Below are positions 31,697 through 42,967 of a stretch of DNA of 64,000 bases, in pieces. The translations under genes were made by a program, and so were the position numbers. Each line of letters begins with the position of its first letter. The first letter of the stretch is position 1. The DNA lies in contig SCTR01000005.1 in NCBI GenBank assembly GCA_004297305.1, positions 124,001-188,000 of the forward strand, in the 5' to 3' direction. This DNA is from Actinomycetota bacterium. GTDB lineage: Bacteria; Actinomycetota; Actinomycetes; S36-B12; FW305-bin1. The notes below the pieces were generated by a model that saw only the letters and a list, made by a program, of their open reading frames with translations, did not search any database and was not told the origin of the DNA.

Positions 31697-32681
31697 GGGT
31701 GGCGACCGTGAAGCGCGGCCGGCGGTTCAGGTCGGCGCGGTCGACGACGCGTGACCAGACCGGTTGCCCCGGCAGGCCGTGCTGCGCCAGCGCCAGCTCG
31801 TCGTCGACCACCATGGCGCGCAGCAGTCCGGGGACGCCGGACAGCTTCGCCGCCTCACCTTGCTCGTCGCCGTGTTCGAGCACGAAGCTGCCGCCGGCCG
31901 GCAGCAGCAACGCTGCAGTCCGCGCGATCCCCCGCACGGTGTCCAGGCCGTCCGGCCCGCCGTACAGCGCCGCGGCCGGGTCGTGGTCGCGGACCTCGGG
32001 ATCCCGCGGGACGGCGTGGTCGGGAATGTAGGGCGGGTTCGACACCACCACGTCGACCCGACCGCACAGCCCGGACAGCGGGCCACCGGGGTCGGCCGCG
32101 GTCGTGGCATCGGCCTGGTGCAGCTGCACCTGCGAGCCGCTCACGGTGAGATCACCGGCCAGTTCCGCCACGTTGCGTCGCGCCCACGCCATCGCTGCCG
32201 GGTCCCGTTCCACGGCGTGCACGACGACGTCGCGGCGCTCGACGGCCAGCGACAGCGCCAGCGCCCCCGAGCCGGTGCCCAGGTCCACCGCGACGCCGCC
32301 GACGGGCAGCAGCCGCAGGGCGGTCTCGGCCACCAGTTCGGTCTCGGGGCGGGGAATGAACACGCCGGCCCCCACCCGCAGTTCGATACGGCGGAAGGCG
32401 GCCACCCCGAGCAGGTGCTGCAACGGCACCCGGGCCGCCCGGGCGATCAGCAGCTGCTCGAGCCGGACACGTTCGGCGTCGCCGAGGCGATCCTGCAGCC
32501 GCAGCCGCAACCGCGGCACGCCGATCACGTGGGCCGCCAGTGCCGCGGCGTCGTACGACGGCGACGGAACGCCGGCCCGGGCCAGCCGCTGCTCGGCGTC
32601 CACGAGGACGTCGCGCAGCGATTCGCGGCCACCGCGGGTGCTGCCACCGGGACGCGCGGTGGCGTCGAAACTGGCCGTCAT
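31689..32681 (-). CDS. prmC: Release-factor glutamine methyltransferase PrmC
   Basis: 330 aa. N-terminal helical domain, SAM-binding [14 protein letters not shown] and the substrate-Gln motif SNPPYIPD. It methylates the Gln of the GGQ loop of release factors. The ATG overlaps the prfA stop as ATGA, so enzyme and substrate are translationally coupled. A second, divergent paralogue is encoded at 59298. Confidence 0.95.
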   Translation of the reverse strand: MTASFDATARPGGSTRGGRESLRDVLVDAEQRLARAGVPSPSYDAAALAAHVIGVPRLRLRLQDRLGDAERVRLEQLLIARAARVPLQHLLGVAAFRRIELRVGAGVFIPRPETELVAETALRLLPVGGVAVDLGTGSGALALSLAVERRDVVVHAVERDPAAMAWARRNVAELAGDLTVSGSQVQLHQADATTAADPGGPLSGLCGRVDVVVSNPPYIPDHAVPRDPEVRDHDPAAALYGGPDGLDTVRGIARTAALLLPAGGSFVLEHGDEQGEAAKLSGVPGLLRAMVVDDELALAQHGLPGQPVWSRVVDRADLNRRPRFTVATRA

Positions 32682-33757
32682 GACACCGCGCCGGCAGCGC
32701 CCACACGGGCCGCCGCATCGGCCTGCAGCAGCGCGCTGATCACCGCGTCCAGGTCGCCGTCGAGCACCTGGTCGAGGTTGTGAGCCTTGTAGCCGACCCG
32801 ATGGTCGGAGATGCGGTTCTCCGGAAAGTTGTACGTCCGGACCCGTTCGCTGCGGTCGACGGTACGCACCTGGGACCGCCGTACGTCCGCGGCCTGCTGG
32901 GCGGCCTCGGATTCGGCCAGCGCCAACAGCCGGGCACGCAGGATGCGCAGGGCCTGGTCCTTGTTCTGCAACTGGGACTTCTCGTTCTGGCACGAGACCA
33001 CGATGCCGGTCGGCAGATGGGTGATCCGCACCGCCGAGTCCGTGGTGTTGACGCTCTGGCCACCGGGTCCACTGGAACGGAACACGTCGATCCGCAGTTC
33101 GGCCGGGTCGACCGACACGTCGAGTTCCTCGGCCTCGGGCAGGACGAGCACCCCGGCGGCGGACGTATGGATGCGGCCCTGCGACTCGGTCACCGGAACC
33201 CGTTGCACCCGATGGACTCCGGCCTCGAACTTCAGCTGCGCGTATGGCGAACTCCCCACGCCCGCACCGGCCTTGGCCTTCACCGCGACCGCGACGTCCT
33301 TGTAGCCGCCCAGATCGGACGGCTCAGCCTCGATGATCTCGGTACGCCAGCCGTGGCGCTCGGCGTACCGCAGGTACATCCGCAGCAGGTCACCGGCGAA
33401 CAGTGCCGACTCCTCGCCCCCCTCGCCGGCCTTGATCTCGAGGATGACGTCCTTGTCGTCCAGCGGATCACGCGGCGCCAGCAGGGCCGTCAGGTCCTCC
33501 TGGAGATGCTCGCGGCCGGCGCGCAGCTGGGCGGCCTCGGCAGCGAACGAGGGATCGTCGGCGGCGAGCTCGGCAGCGGCCTGCTCGTCATCGAGCGCCC
33601 GTTGCCAGTCCCGGTAGGCCTGCACCACCGGACGAACCGCCGCGTAGCGGCGGCCGACCTCACCTGCCTGCCGCGGATCGCCGTGCAGGGCCGGATCGGC
33701 GAGTCTGGCCTCGAGGTCGGCCAACTCGGTGACCCACTCTTCGCACGCCTCGAACAC
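32678..33757 (-). CDS. prfA: Peptide chain release factor 1
   Basis: 359 aa. Codon-recognition PxT is PVT in [10 protein letters not shown], the usual actinobacterial form, and the peptidyl-hydrolysis loop is [15 protein letters not shown]. It reads UAA and UAG. GTG at 33757 with GGGAGGGG upstream was chosen over a start 24 nt earlier. Confidence 0.96.
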   Translation of the reverse strand: MFEACEEWVTELADLEARLADPALHGDPRQAGEVGRRYAAVRPVVQAYRDWQRALDDEQAAAELAADDPSFAAEAAQLRAGREHLQEDLTALLAPRDPLDDKDVILEIKAGEGGEESALFAGDLLRMYLRYAERHGWRTEIIEAEPSDLGGYKDVAVAVKAKAGAGVGSSPYAQLKFEAGVHRVQRVPVTESQGRIHTSAAGVLVLPEAEELDVSVDPAELRIDVFRSSGPGGQSVNTTDSAVRITHLPTGIVVSCQNEKSQLQNKDQALRILRARLLALAESEAAQQAADVRRSQVRTVDRSERVRTYNFPENRISDHRVGYKAHNLDQVLDGDLDAVISALLQADAAARVGAAGAVS

Positions 33758-33826
33758 CGCAGCCCCTCCCGGACGCACCACCGCGCCCGAGTCGTCCCGG
33801 CGCGGACCTCCCGCGGACCCGGGCAG

Positions 33827-34054
33827 CTACTTGCCGGCGTCCGCGGCGGCCTTCGTGCCGAAGCGCTTCTCGAACTTCGCGACGCGGCCGCCGGTGTCGA
33901 GGATCTTCTGCTTGCCGGTGTAGAACGGGTGGCACTGCGAACACACATCCGCGTGGATGGTCCCGTTGCGCGCGGTGCTGCGCGTGGTGAACGTCGCCCC
34001 GCAGGTACAGGTGACGGTCGTCTCGCCGTACGCCGGATGAATGTCGGGCTTCAT
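33827..34054 (-). CDS. rpmE: Ribosomal protein L31 (zinc-binding form)
   Basis: 75 aa. Starts [16 protein letters not shown]. Cys residues in CTCG and CSQC give the zinc-binding C+ type, which in actinobacteria is replaced by a Cys-lacking paralogue under zinc starvation. AAGGAG lies before the ATG. Confidence 0.95.
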   Translation of the reverse strand: MKPDIHPAYGETTVTCTCGATFTTRSTARNGTIHADVCSQCHPFYTGKQKILDTGGRVAKFEKRFGTKAAADAGK

Positions 34055-34175
34055 GAGGACTCCTTGTCGGCGGTCCGGGTCGTGGGTCGGTGAGCCACGT
34101 GAACCGGACCTGTCCCGGCCGAACCGGGACCGGCCCCGGAGTATTCCATCGGGGACCGGCCCGGCCAAACCGGCG

Positions 34176-35996
34176 TCAGTCCCCCGCGGTCGGTGCCGTC
34201 TTCTGGACCTGCAGCAGGAACTCGTAGTTGCTCTTGGTGTCACGCAGCCGGGTCAGCAGCAGTTCGATCGCCTGCTGGGAGTCCAGCGCGTGCAGCACCC
34301 GGCGCAGCGTCCAGACGATCTTGAGCTCCTCGGAGGACATCAGCAGCTCCTCCTTGCGGGTCCCGGACGGGTCGACGTCGACTGCCGGGAAGATCCGCTT
34401 GTCAGCAAGGCGCCGGTCGAGCTTGAGCTCCATGTTGCCGGTGCCCTTGAACTCCTCGAAGATCACCTCGTCCATCCGCGAGCCGGTCTCCACGAGCGCG
34501 GTGGCCAGGATCGTCAGCGAACCGCCGTTCTCGATGTTGCGGGCCGCGCCGAAGAACTTCTTCGGCGGGTACAGCGCCGCGGAGTCGACACCACCGGACA
34601 GGATCCGGCCGGACGCCGGCGCAGCGAGGTTGTATGCCCGGCCCAGCCGGGTCATCGAGTCCAGCAGCACCACGACGTCGTGGCCCAGCTCGACCAACCG
34701 CTTGGCGCGCTCGATCGCGAGTTCGGCCACCGACGTGTGGTCTTCGGCCGGACGGTCGAAGGTGGAGGCGATGACCTCACCCTTGACCGACCGCTGCATG
34801 TCGGTGACCTCTTCGGGCCGTTCGTCGACCAGCACCACCATGAGATGGCATTCGGGATTGTTCCGGGTGATCGCATTGGCGATCGCCTGCAGGACCATCG
34901 TCTTGCCGGCCTTCGGCGGTGACACGATCAGGCCGCGCTGCCCCTTGCCGATCGGCGCCACCATGTCGATGACCCGCGTGGTGAGGTTGCCCGGTTCGGT
35001 CTCCAGCCGCAGCCTCGACTGCGGATACAACGGCGTGAGCTTGCCGAACTCGGGGCGGTGCCGCGCCTGGTCCGGATCGGCCGCGTTCACCGTGTCGATG
35101 CGGACCAACGGGTTGAACTTCTCTCGCCGCTGTTCGCCCTCGCGTGGCTGCCGGATCGCTCCGGTGATGGCGTCGCCCTTGCGCAATCCGTAGCGCTTCA
35201 CCATCGACAGCGAGACATAGACGTCGTTGGACGCCGGCAGGTAGCCGGACGTCCGAACGAACGCGTAGTTGTCCAGGACGTCGAGGATGCCGGCGACCGG
35301 CTGCAGCACCTCGTCGTCACCGACCTCGGGCTCGGCGTCGTTGTACGGCCGGGTCCCGGAGCCGGTGGCAGGACGGTCGCGGCGGTCGCGGAAGCGATCG
35401 CGGCTGCGGCGACGGCGGCGGCGGCCGCCTCGTTCGTCGTCGTCCTCACGCGAGCCGCCGTCCCGGTTCCCGTCGTACCGAGCCTGGTCCGGGCGGGACG
35501 ACTCCGACCCGGCGGAGTTGTCCGACCGGTTCTGGTTCTCGCCCCGGTTCTGGTTGGACCGGTTCCGGTCTGATCGCGCCTCGTCGGTCCGGGTCCCGGC
35601 CTGGTCACCTCGGGGCTGGTCGCCTCGGGGCTGGTCGCTGGGCTGGTCGGCACGCGAGGTGTCGGTTCGTGGCGGACTTGCCGGCGGCAGTTCGCCGGCC
35701 GACGCGGCCGCCGTCGTGGTCGCGGCCGGGGCAGCCGTCTCCGCGGCGTCGCGACGAGGTGCCCGTTCGCGACGGGGTGAACTCTGGCCGGCCGCGGGGC
35801 CAGCAGGGGCGCCGGCCTGCATCGCCGAGATCGCGTTGAGCAGGTCGCCCTTGCGCATCCCGCTGGAGCCGGCGATTCCGAGCTGGGCGCCCAGCGCCTT
35901 GAGTTCGGGAAGCAGCATCGCCGACAGGCCCGATCCGGACTTGCGGCGTCGTGGCGCCTCGCCCGTGGCCGTGTCGGAGATGGTGGTGTCAGTCAC
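34176..35996 (-). CDS. rho: Transcription termination factor Rho with basic insert
   Basis: 606 aa versus 419 in E. coli. Order: Rho N-terminal helical domain ([14 protein letters not shown], about 25-65), a 170-residue Arg/Asp/Asn/Gln-rich disordered insert with RGDQ repeats, an RNA-binding cold-shock-like domain from about 225, then the RecA-type motor with P-loop PPKAGKT and Walker B VVLLDS. Actinobacterial Rho proteins carry such inserts, which bind RNA and aid termination in GC-rich transcripts. GTG at 35996 follows AAGGA. Confidence 0.96.
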   Translation of the reverse strand: MTDTTISDTATGEAPRRRKSGSGLSAMLLPELKALGAQLGIAGSSGMRKGDLLNAISAMQAGAPAGPAAGQSSPRRERAPRRDAAETAAPAATTTAAASAGELPPASPPRTDTSRADQPSDQPRGDQPRGDQAGTRTDEARSDRNRSNQNRGENQNRSDNSAGSESSRPDQARYDGNRDGGSREDDDERGGRRRRRRSRDRFRDRRDRPATGSGTRPYNDAEPEVGDDEVLQPVAGILDVLDNYAFVRTSGYLPASNDVYVSLSMVKRYGLRKGDAITGAIRQPREGEQRREKFNPLVRIDTVNAADPDQARHRPEFGKLTPLYPQSRLRLETEPGNLTTRVIDMVAPIGKGQRGLIVSPPKAGKTMVLQAIANAITRNNPECHLMVVLVDERPEEVTDMQRSVKGEVIASTFDRPAEDHTSVAELAIERAKRLVELGHDVVVLLDSMTRLGRAYNLAAPASGRILSGGVDSAALYPPKKFFGAARNIENGGSLTILATALVETGSRMDEVIFEEFKGTGNMELKLDRRLADKRIFPAVDVDPSGTRKEELLMSSEELKIVWTLRRVLHALDSQQAIELLLTRLRDTKSNYEFLLQVQKTAPTAGD

Positions 35997-36410
35997 TCGG
36001 TTTCCTTCCGAGTCGGATCTCGTCTCCCGTATCAGGTCGCACGGGAGACGTCGGTCGGCGGCCCGACTGGGCCGCACATCGCTCCGGGACGAGGACCGGG
36101 GGCACGAGCGCGATCCACCCGAGGTGGTGCGGCTTCGTGCCTTCCGTGACCGTGTCGAACGAGGGGTCAGCCACCTGACGCGACGGGAGTCGTGACGTTC
36201 AGGGGGCGGGCGCTGCGCGCTCGGCGCGGGCGAGCCCGGCGAATGTGGAGCTGCCGGGACGAACCTGCGCTGCCCTGGAGCAGGCTGACCATAACACCTG
36301 CCGGCCGCGGATGCTGCGCTGCCCCGGCGGCGGGTCGCGGTACGGCGGCAGCGCGGTACGGCGGCCGGCGATCGCTCGCTGCGGTCAACCGGCGCTGCGC
36401 GGACCCGCGC
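35997..36410. promoter_or_regulatory. rho leader region
   Basis: 414 nt between the thrB stop and rho. It holds a strong hairpin beside the rho ribosome-binding site (next entry) and a 12-bp direct repeat GCGGTACGGCGG at 36337-36348 and 36353-36364. The promoter of rho is expected here. No protein-coding frame is convincing. Confidence 0.5.
36022..36049 (-). promoter_or_regulatory. Stem-loop in the rho mRNA leader
   Basis: GTCTCCCGT at 36022-36030 is the perfect inverse of ACGGGAGAC at 36041-36049, with a 10-nt loop. Its foot lies about 25 nt upstream of the GTG start. A 9-bp GC-rich stem at this place could shape translation or Rho-dependent autoregulation of rho; such autoregulation is known in E. 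coli, but this structure is an observation only. Confidence 0.5.
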
Positions 36411-37340
36411 TCACCCGGCAACGGCCCGGGCGCCGTCGTGGTCGATCTCGGTGACGATCGCCTGGAAGGGGCCCCGGCCGATCAGCGCAGCCGCCCGACC
36501 GGCCGTGTCCGGGGAGGCCAGCACCAAGACAGCCGGTCCGGCGCCGGAGACGACGGCCGGCAGGCCGCTGTCGCGCAGCGCTCGGACCAGCGCCAGCGAC
36601 TCGGGCATGGCCGGCCCACGTTGCCGCTGGTGGAGCCGGTCCTCGGTCGCCGCGAACAGCAACGACGGGTCCCGGCCGAGGGCGTGCACCAGCAGCGCGG
36701 CCCGGCCGGCGTTGAACGCTGCATCGGCGTGTGGCACAGCCTCGGGCAACAGCCCTCGGGCGGTCGTCGTCGGCAGGTCGTGGCCGGGAATCGCCACCAC
36801 CGGCCGGACGTCGGGATGGACCGCCGCCACCGCGGCGTGGGCGCGCGTGGTCGGCCCTGCCGTGTCCGTCCAGGCGATGGTGAAGCCCCCCAGCAGCGCG
36901 GCAGCGACGTTGTCCGGGTGCCCTTCCAGTTCGGTGGCCAGGTCGAGGATCCGCTCGACCGGCAGGCGATCGGCACCGAGGAGTTCCCGCGCCGCGACCA
37001 GTCCCCCCACGATCGCCGCTGCCGACGAGCCGAGGCCGCGGCGATGCGGGATACCGTTGCGGCAGTGCAACTCCAGCCCGGTCCAGGTCGCCCCGGCGGC
37101 CCGTAGACCGCGGCACAGGGCGGCCGCCACGAGGTGGTCGGCGTCACTGGGCAGCTCGTCGGCGCCTTCGCCGGCGACGCTCACCCGCACGCCGGGCACG
37201 ACGGAATGGCGGACGCTGTAGTGGTCGGCCAAGCCGACGGCGAGTCCGAGGGAATCGAAGCCCGGGCCGAGGTTCGCGCTGGTCGCCGGGACCCGGACCT
37301 CGGCGGTGCGACCCTCGGCCAACCCGGTCGGGTCAGCCAT
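36411..37340 (-). CDS. thrB: Homoserine kinase
   Basis: 309 aa, GHMP kinase. [18 protein letters not shown] and the ATP loop [15 protein letters not shown] are present, and [10 protein letters not shown] closes the fold. Phosphorylates homoserine for threonine synthase. ATG at 37340 overlaps thrC by 8 nt. Confidence 0.95.
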   Translation of the reverse strand: MADPTGLAEGRTAEVRVPATSANLGPGFDSLGLAVGLADHYSVRHSVVPGVRVSVAGEGADELPSDADHLVAAALCRGLRAAGATWTGLELHCRNGIPHRRGLGSSAAAIVGGLVAARELLGADRLPVERILDLATELEGHPDNVAAALLGGFTIAWTDTAGPTTRAHAAVAAVHPDVRPVVAIPGHDLPTTTARGLLPEAVPHADAAFNAGRAALLVHALGRDPSLLFAATEDRLHQRQRGPAMPESLALVRALRDSGLPAVVSGAGPAVLVLASPDTAGRAAALIGRGPFQAIVTEIDHDGARAVAG

Positions 37341-38415
37341 CGAGGCCGAGCGCCGCCGCGGCGGCAGGCAGGTCGGCGTCGACCACCACCGGGTCGCGTG
37401 CACCCGCCAGGGCCCAATGCGGGTCCTTCAACCCGTTGCCGGTCAACGTGATCGCGATGCGCTGGCCGGGGTCGAGTTCGCCCCGGCCGTGCACCGCCAG
37501 CAGCCCGGCAACGCCGGCCGCGCTGGCCGGCTCGCAGAAGACGCCCTCGCGGGCGGCCAGCAGCCGGTACGCGGTGAGGATCTCGTCGTCGGTCACCGCC
37601 TCGATCCGGCCCCCGCTGTCGTCGCGGGCGGCGAGCGCGAGTTCCCACGACGCCGGGTTGCCGATCCGGATAGCCGTCGCGATCGTCTCGGGCATCGCCA
37701 CCGGCTCGCCTCGGACGATGGGCGCGGCCCCGGCCGCCTGGAAACCCCACAGCTGTGGGCGTCGGCTGGCCGGACCGGAGTCGGCGTACTCGGTGTAACC
37801 GCGCCAGTATGCGGCGATGTTGCCGGCATTCCCGACCGGCAGCAGATGCACGTCCGGGGCGTCGCCGAGGGCGTCCACGATCTCGAACGCCGCGGTCTTC
37901 TGCCCTTCGATCCGAACCGGGTTGACGCTGTTGACCAACACGACCGGGTAGGAGTCGGCGAGGTCGCGGGCCAACCGCAGGCAGTCGTCGAAGTTGCCCC
38001 GGATCTGCAGCAGCGTCGCGCCGTGCACCACGGCCTGCGCGAGCTTGCCCATCGCGATCTTGCCCTCGGGCACCAGGACCGCACCGACCATGCCCGCCCG
38101 GACCGCGTACGCCGCTGCACTGGCGCTGGTGTTGCCGGTCGAGGCGCAGATCACCGCCTGCGCACCTGCCTGTGCCGCAACGGAGATCGCCATGGTCATG
38201 CCCCGGTCCTTGAAGGATCCGGTGGGATTTGCTCCCTCGACCTTGAGCCAGACGTCGCATCGGGTCAACTCGGACAGATGCGCGGCGTGGACCAGCGGCG
38301 TACCGCCCTCCCCCAGGCTGACGACCGGAGTCTCGGCGGTGACGGGCAACCGGTCGCGGTACTCGGCGATGATTCCCCGCCACTGCCGGGCGGCTGCGAC
38401 CTGCACCTGGCTCAC
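37333..38415 (-). CDS. thrC: Threonine synthase
   Basis: 360 aa, short actinobacterial form. PLP Lys69 in GSFKDRGMT, phosphate loop [10 protein letters not shown] and the [13 protein letters not shown] segment are present. Makes threonine from O-phosphohomoserine. GTG start one nucleotide after the hom stop. Confidence 0.96.
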   Translation of the reverse strand: MSQVQVAAARQWRGIIAEYRDRLPVTAETPVVSLGEGGTPLVHAAHLSELTRCDVWLKVEGANPTGSFKDRGMTMAISVAAQAGAQAVICASTGNTSASAAAYAVRAGMVGAVLVPEGKIAMGKLAQAVVHGATLLQIRGNFDDCLRLARDLADSYPVVLVNSVNPVRIEGQKTAAFEIVDALGDAPDVHLLPVGNAGNIAAYWRGYTEYADSGPASRRPQLWGFQAAGAAPIVRGEPVAMPETIATAIRIGNPASWELALAARDDSGGRIEAVTDDEILTAYRLLAAREGVFCEPASAAGVAGLLAVHGRGELDPGQRIAITLTGNGLKDPHWALAGARDPVVVDADLPAAAAALGLDG

Positions 38416-38416
38416 C

Positions 38417-39730
38417 TCACGACCCCGTCTCGCCCTCGACCCGCATGACGCCTACCACGTTGCGTACCACCGGCAAGGTCCGCAACGCGTCGACCGTCGC
38501 CCGCAGCGCCGCGTCGCTCGCCACATGGGTGCGCACCACCAGGCCGGCGTCGTCGCCGAGGCCGTCCTGCCGCACGGTCTGGATGCTGACCCCCCGCTCG
38601 GCAAACGCCGCCGCGATCGTGGCGAGCACGCCGGGACGGTCTGCCACATCGAGGTTCACGTAGTACCGCGTCCTGGCCTCGCCGACGGCGAGCACCTCGA
38701 GATCGGCGTACGTCGACGACCTCGGGCCGAGGCTGCCGGCCACCTTGTGCCGGGCGACTGCGACGAGATCGCCGAGGACAGCGGATGCCGTCGGCGCCCC
38801 CCCGGCACCCCGGCCGTAGAACATCACCTGCCCCGCGGCGTCCGCCTCGACGAAGACGGCGTTGAACGCGTCGCGGACGCTGGCCAGCGGATGGGACCGG
38901 GGCACCATCGCGGGGTGGACCCGGACACACACCCCGCGCTCGTCGGCGGCAAGTTCGGCCACGGCCAACAACTTGATGACGAAACCCATGTCGCGGGCCG
39001 CGGCGATGTCCGCCGGGGTCACCGCCGAGATGCCTTCCCGGTGCACGTCGGCCATCGTCACGCGGGTATGGAAGGCCAGACTGGCCAGGATCGCCGCCTT
39101 CGCCGCGGCGTCGTAGCCCTCGACATCCGCACTGGGATCGGGCTTCTCGGCATAACCGAGGTCCTGCGCCTGGGCGAGAACCGTGGCGTAGTCCGCACCC
39201 TCCTCGTCCATCTTGGTGAGGATGAAGTTGGTGGTGCCGTTGACGATTCCCAGGACGCGACGGACCCGGTCACCGGCCAGCGAGTCGCGCAGCGGCCGCA
39301 ACAACGGGATCGCCCCGGCGACGCTGGCCTCGTAGTACAGGTCGACGCCGTACTTCTCCGCCGCGGCGTGCAGCGTCCCGCCGTCCTCCGCCAGCAGCGC
39401 CTTGTTGGCGGTGACCACGCTGGACCCGGCTGCCATCGCCGAGAGCAGCAGGTCGCGCGCCGGGTCCAGGCCACCCATCACTTCGACGACCAGGTCCGCT
39501 CCGCTGGCCGCCAGCGTCGCGGCATCGGTGGTGAGCAGCGCCGGGTCGATACCGGGCCGGGGACGGTCGGCGTCACGAACGGCGACGCCGGACAGCACCA
39601 ACGGTGCACCCACGCGCGCGGCCAGGTCGTCGGCGTGCGCGGTCAGCAGCCGCGCCACCTCGGAACCCACGACGCCGGCGCCGAGCAGGGCGACCGTCAG
39701 CGGGCGCGGGCTGGCCAGGGATCCGGTCAT
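38417..39730 (-). CDS. hom: Homoserine dehydrogenase with ACT domain
   Basis: 437 aa. NADP fold [14 protein letters not shown], catalytic region [11 protein letters not shown] and the substrate Lys/Asp segment [17 protein letters not shown] are present. Residues 350-435 form an ACT domain that senses threonine. Branch-point enzyme toward threonine and methionine. Confidence 0.96.
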   Translation of the reverse strand: MTGSLASPRPLTVALLGAGVVGSEVARLLTAHADDLAARVGAPLVLSGVAVRDADRPRPGIDPALLTTDAATLAASGADLVVEVMGGLDPARDLLLSAMAAGSSVVTANKALLAEDGGTLHAAAEKYGVDLYYEASVAGAIPLLRPLRDSLAGDRVRRVLGIVNGTTNFILTKMDEEGADYATVLAQAQDLGYAEKPDPSADVEGYDAAAKAAILASLAFHTRVTMADVHREGISAVTPADIAAARDMGFVIKLLAVAELAADERGVCVRVHPAMVPRSHPLASVRDAFNAVFVEADAAGQVMFYGRGAGGAPTASAVLGDLVAVARHKVAGSLGPRSSTYADLEVLAVGEARTRYYVNLDVADRPGVLATIAAAFAERGVSIQTVRQDGLGDDAGLVVRTHVASDAALRATVDALRTLPVVRNVVGVMRVEGETGS

Positions 39731-39803
39731 GGTCGGGCAAGCCTGTCAGACATCGGCCAGCGGACGGGAACCGGGCGAACTCCGAAGCGGCGGGCCGGCG
39801 CCG

Positions 39804-41210
39804 CTAGAGGCCGGCGTCCAGGCCGAGGACCTCGTCGATCGTCTCGCGGCGCAGCACCGTGGTGTGCTGCCCGTCGCGGACGGCCACGACTGCCGGCCGG
39901 GGGGTCAGGTTGTACGACGATGCCATCGCGCGGCAGTACGCCCCCGTCGCGGCAACGGCCACCAGGTCACCGCGTCGCACGTCGGCCGGCAGCCAGGCAT
40001 CCCGCACCACGATGTCGCCGCTCTCGCAGTGCTTACCGACCACCCGGCACTGCATCGCCGGCTGCGTGGACACCCGGCCGGCCAGCACCACCGTGTAGTC
40101 GGCGTCGTACAGCGCCGTCCGGATGTTGTCGCTCATCCCGCCGTCGACCGAGACGTAGGTCCGGGTCTCACCGTGGCCCAGGTCCACCGGCTTGACGACG
40201 CCCACCTCGTACACGGTGATGCCGGCCGGCCCGATGAGCGCCCGGCCCGGTTCGACGGCCAGCCGGGGTAACGGCAGCTGCGCTGCCTCGCATTCGCGCC
40301 GGACGATGTCGCGCAGGGCTGCGGCCATCTCCGCCACGTCGATCGGGTCGTCACCGTCGACGTACGCGATCCCCATGCCGCCGCCGAGATTCAGCTCGCC
40401 GACCGCCACGTCGGCGTCGCGGAGCGCCGCGGCCAGCCCGACGACCCGGTGGGCGCTCACCTCGAAGCCGGCCGGCTCGAAGATCTGAGATCCGATGTGG
40501 GAGTGCAGGCCCACCAGTTGCAGACCCTCCGCCGCCGCGACCCGGTGCGCGGCGCGCAGCGCGTCGCCGGAGGCCAGGGAGAAGCCGAACTTCTGGTCCT
40601 CGTGAGCGGTCGCGATGTACTCGTGCGTATGGGCTTCGACCCCCACGGTGACCCGGACGAGGACGCCGGCAACGGTACGGCGGGCCAACGCGAGGCTGTC
40701 CAGCAGCTCGATCTCGTCGAACGAGTCCACGACGATCCGGCCGACGCCGACTTCCAGCGCACGGTCGAGCTCGACGGCGGACTTGTTGTTGCCGTGGAAC
40801 AGGATCTGCGGTGCGGCGACCCCGGAGCGCAGCGCGAGTTCGAGCTCGCCGAGCGTGCACACGTCGATGCGCAGCCCCTCCGCGGCGACCCACCGGGCCA
40901 CCCCGGCAGCAAGAAAGGCCTTGGCCGCGTAGTACACATCGGCCGGCAGCTGCGGGTCGTCATACGCCGCGCGGTAGCGGCCGGCACGAGCGCGGAAATC
41001 CGCTTCGTCCAGGACGAACAGCGGGGTCTGGTAGGCCGCCGCCAACTCGTCGACGCCGACACCGCCCAGCGTGAGGATGCCCGCCGCATCCCGGCCCGCG
41101 GTGAGCGGCCAGATCAGCGGGTCGAGCCGGTCGAGGTCGTGCGGCGGCCGCAGCGGGTGCCCGGCCGGGACCACGTCGCCGTGCCGAGGACCGGCAGGAT
41201 GGGCACGCAT
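39804..41210 (-). CDS. lysA: Diaminopimelate decarboxylase
   Basis: 468 aa. PLP Lys97 in YYAAKAFL, HSHIGSQ, GGGMGIAY and the second-subunit Cys in KHCESGD are present. Makes lysine from meso-DAP, so wall DAP and lysine pools meet here. ATG at 41210 begins the typical actinobacterial RAHPAGPRH start; upstream frame reads over argS. Confidence 0.95.
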   Translation of the reverse strand: MRAHPAGPRHGDVVPAGHPLRPPHDLDRLDPLIWPLTAGRDAAGILTLGGVGVDELAAAYQTPLFVLDEADFRARAGRYRAAYDDPQLPADVYYAAKAFLAAGVARWVAAEGLRIDVCTLGELELALRSGVAAPQILFHGNNKSAVELDRALEVGVGRIVVDSFDEIELLDSLALARRTVAGVLVRVTVGVEAHTHEYIATAHEDQKFGFSLASGDALRAAHRVAAAEGLQLVGLHSHIGSQIFEPAGFEVSAHRVVGLAAALRDADVAVGELNLGGGMGIAYVDGDDPIDVAEMAAALRDIVRRECEAAQLPLPRLAVEPGRALIGPAGITVYEVGVVKPVDLGHGETRTYVSVDGGMSDNIRTALYDADYTVVLAGRVSTQPAMQCRVVGKHCESGDIVVRDAWLPADVRRGDLVAVAATGAYCRAMASSYNLTPRPAVVAVRDGQHTTVLRRETIDEVLGLDAGL

Positions 41211-41230
41211 GGGCCGGAGGCTACTCGGGC

Positions 41231-42889
41231 TCACATCCGGTCGGGCGCCTGCACACCGCACAGCGCCAGCCCGTTGGCCAGCACCTGGCGCGCGGCGGCG
41301 CACAACCACAAGCGGGCGATATGGCGGTCGGCCACCGGCTCGTCGCCCAGCGGCAGGACGCGGCACGAGTCGTAGAAACGGTGGTACGCCGTCGCCAGAT
41401 CCTCCAGGTAGCGCGCGACCCGGTGCGGTTCGCGCAGTTCGGCTGCCGTCGCGACGGTGCGCGGCAGGCCGGCGATGGCTCCCAGGAGGTCGGATTCTCG
41501 TTCGTGATCGAGCCTTGCCGGATCGAAAGGCGCTGCCCGCCAGTCGATGCCGAGATCGGCGGCATTCCGCAGGACCGAGCTGATCCGGGCGTGGGCGTAC
41601 TGGACGTAGAACACTGGATTGTCGTTGGTCCGCTGCTTGAGCAGGTCCAGGTCGAGAGTGAGCGGCGAGTCGGCCGGGTAGCGGATCAGGCTGTAGCGCG
41701 CGGCGTCGACACCGACCTCGTCGACGAGGTCCTCCAGGGTGACGATATTGCCGGCACGCTTGGACAGTTTGACCTCCTGCCCGCCCTTCATCATCTTGAC
41801 CAGTTGGCCGATCAACACCTCGATGGTCCGGTCCGGGTCGTCGCCGGCGCACGCGGCCACGGCGCGCAGCCGGTTGACGTAGCCGTGGTGGTCGGCACCC
41901 AGCAGGTACACGCAGCGGTCGAAACCACGCGAACGCTTGTCGACGTAGTAGGCGGTGTCGGAGGCGAAATAGGTCAGTTCGCCGTCCGCCTTGACCAGAA
42001 CGCGGTCCTTGTCGTCGCCGAAGTCGGTGGTGCGCAGCCAGATCGCGCCGTCGGCACTGAACACGTGTCCCTGTTCGCGTAGCCGCGCGAGCCCCCGCTC
42101 CACCGCGCCGCTGGTGTGCAGCTCCCGCTCGGAGGTCCAGACGTCGAAATGGGTCCGGAACTGCTCGAGCACCTCCCGGTGCTCAGCCAGTTGCCGCTGG
42201 TACGCCGCCTCCCGGTAGGCGAGCAGCCGCTCGTCCTCGGGCAGGTCGGCGAACTGCGGATGGGCGGTGACGATGTCGGCGGCCAGGTCGGCGACATAGG
42301 CACCGTGGTAGCCGTCGTCGGGCACCGGGCGGCCGGCCGCGACTGCGGCAACGGACGCCCCGAACCGGTCCAGCTGCACCCCGCGGTCGTTGATGTAGAA
42401 CTCGCGGGTCACCTGCGCACCGGCCGCGGCCAACACGCGGCCGATGGCGTCTCCGACTGCCGCCCAGCGGGTATGGCCCAGGTGCAGCGGACCGGTGGGG
42501 TTCGCTGAGATGAATTCGAGGTTCACCGTCGTGCCGGCCAGGGACGTGCTGCCACCGTACGAGTCACCGGCCAGCACGACCGTGCGCGCAAGCTCGCCGG
42601 CTGCGGCCGAGTCCAGAGTGAGGTTGATGAAGCCGGGCCCGGCGACCTCCGCAGCGGCGATGCCGGGCAGCCGCGCCAGTCCGGTGGCGACGAGGGCGGC
42701 GAGATCACGCGGCGGCTGACCGGCGGCCTTCGCCAGCGTCATCGCCACGTTGGTGGCCCACTCGCCGTGCTCCCGACCACGCGACCGGGTCACCTGGACC
42801 TCGTCCGGTACCGACACCGAGATCGTCCCGGCGGCGACGAGTCCGGCGATGACCTCACGCGTCGCGGCCGCGATCTCCTCCGGTGTCAT
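41231..42889 (-). CDS. argS: Arginyl-tRNA synthetase
   Basis: 552 aa. HIGH motif is HLGH in PTGPLHLGHTRWAAVGD, KMSKS is KLSKRAG, and the C-terminal DALR anticodon domain ends CGVQAPDRM. ATG at 42889 was chosen; a GTG 27 nt upstream is possible. First gene of the argS-lysA-hom-thrCB run. Confidence 0.95.
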   Translation of the reverse strand: MTPEEIAAATREVIAGLVAAGTISVSVPDEVQVTRSRGREHGEWATNVAMTLAKAAGQPPRDLAALVATGLARLPGIAAAEVAGPGFINLTLDSAAAGELARTVVLAGDSYGGSTSLAGTTVNLEFISANPTGPLHLGHTRWAAVGDAIGRVLAAAGAQVTREFYINDRGVQLDRFGASVAAVAAGRPVPDDGYHGAYVADLAADIVTAHPQFADLPEDERLLAYREAAYQRQLAEHREVLEQFRTHFDVWTSERELHTSGAVERGLARLREQGHVFSADGAIWLRTTDFGDDKDRVLVKADGELTYFASDTAYYVDKRSRGFDRCVYLLGADHHGYVNRLRAVAACAGDDPDRTIEVLIGQLVKMMKGGQEVKLSKRAGNIVTLEDLVDEVGVDAARYSLIRYPADSPLTLDLDLLKQRTNDNPVFYVQYAHARISSVLRNAADLGIDWRAAPFDPARLDHERESDLLGAIAGLPRTVATAAELREPHRVARYLEDLATAYHRFYDSCRVLPLGDEPVADRHIARLWLCAAARQVLANGLALCGVQAPDRM

Positions 42890-42967
42890 GTGACCGGATC
42901 CTACGGTGGCGGCCACGGTCCCCCGGCCGACGATTCCCCGCGGGGATCGGTCGTGCTAGGCAGGACC

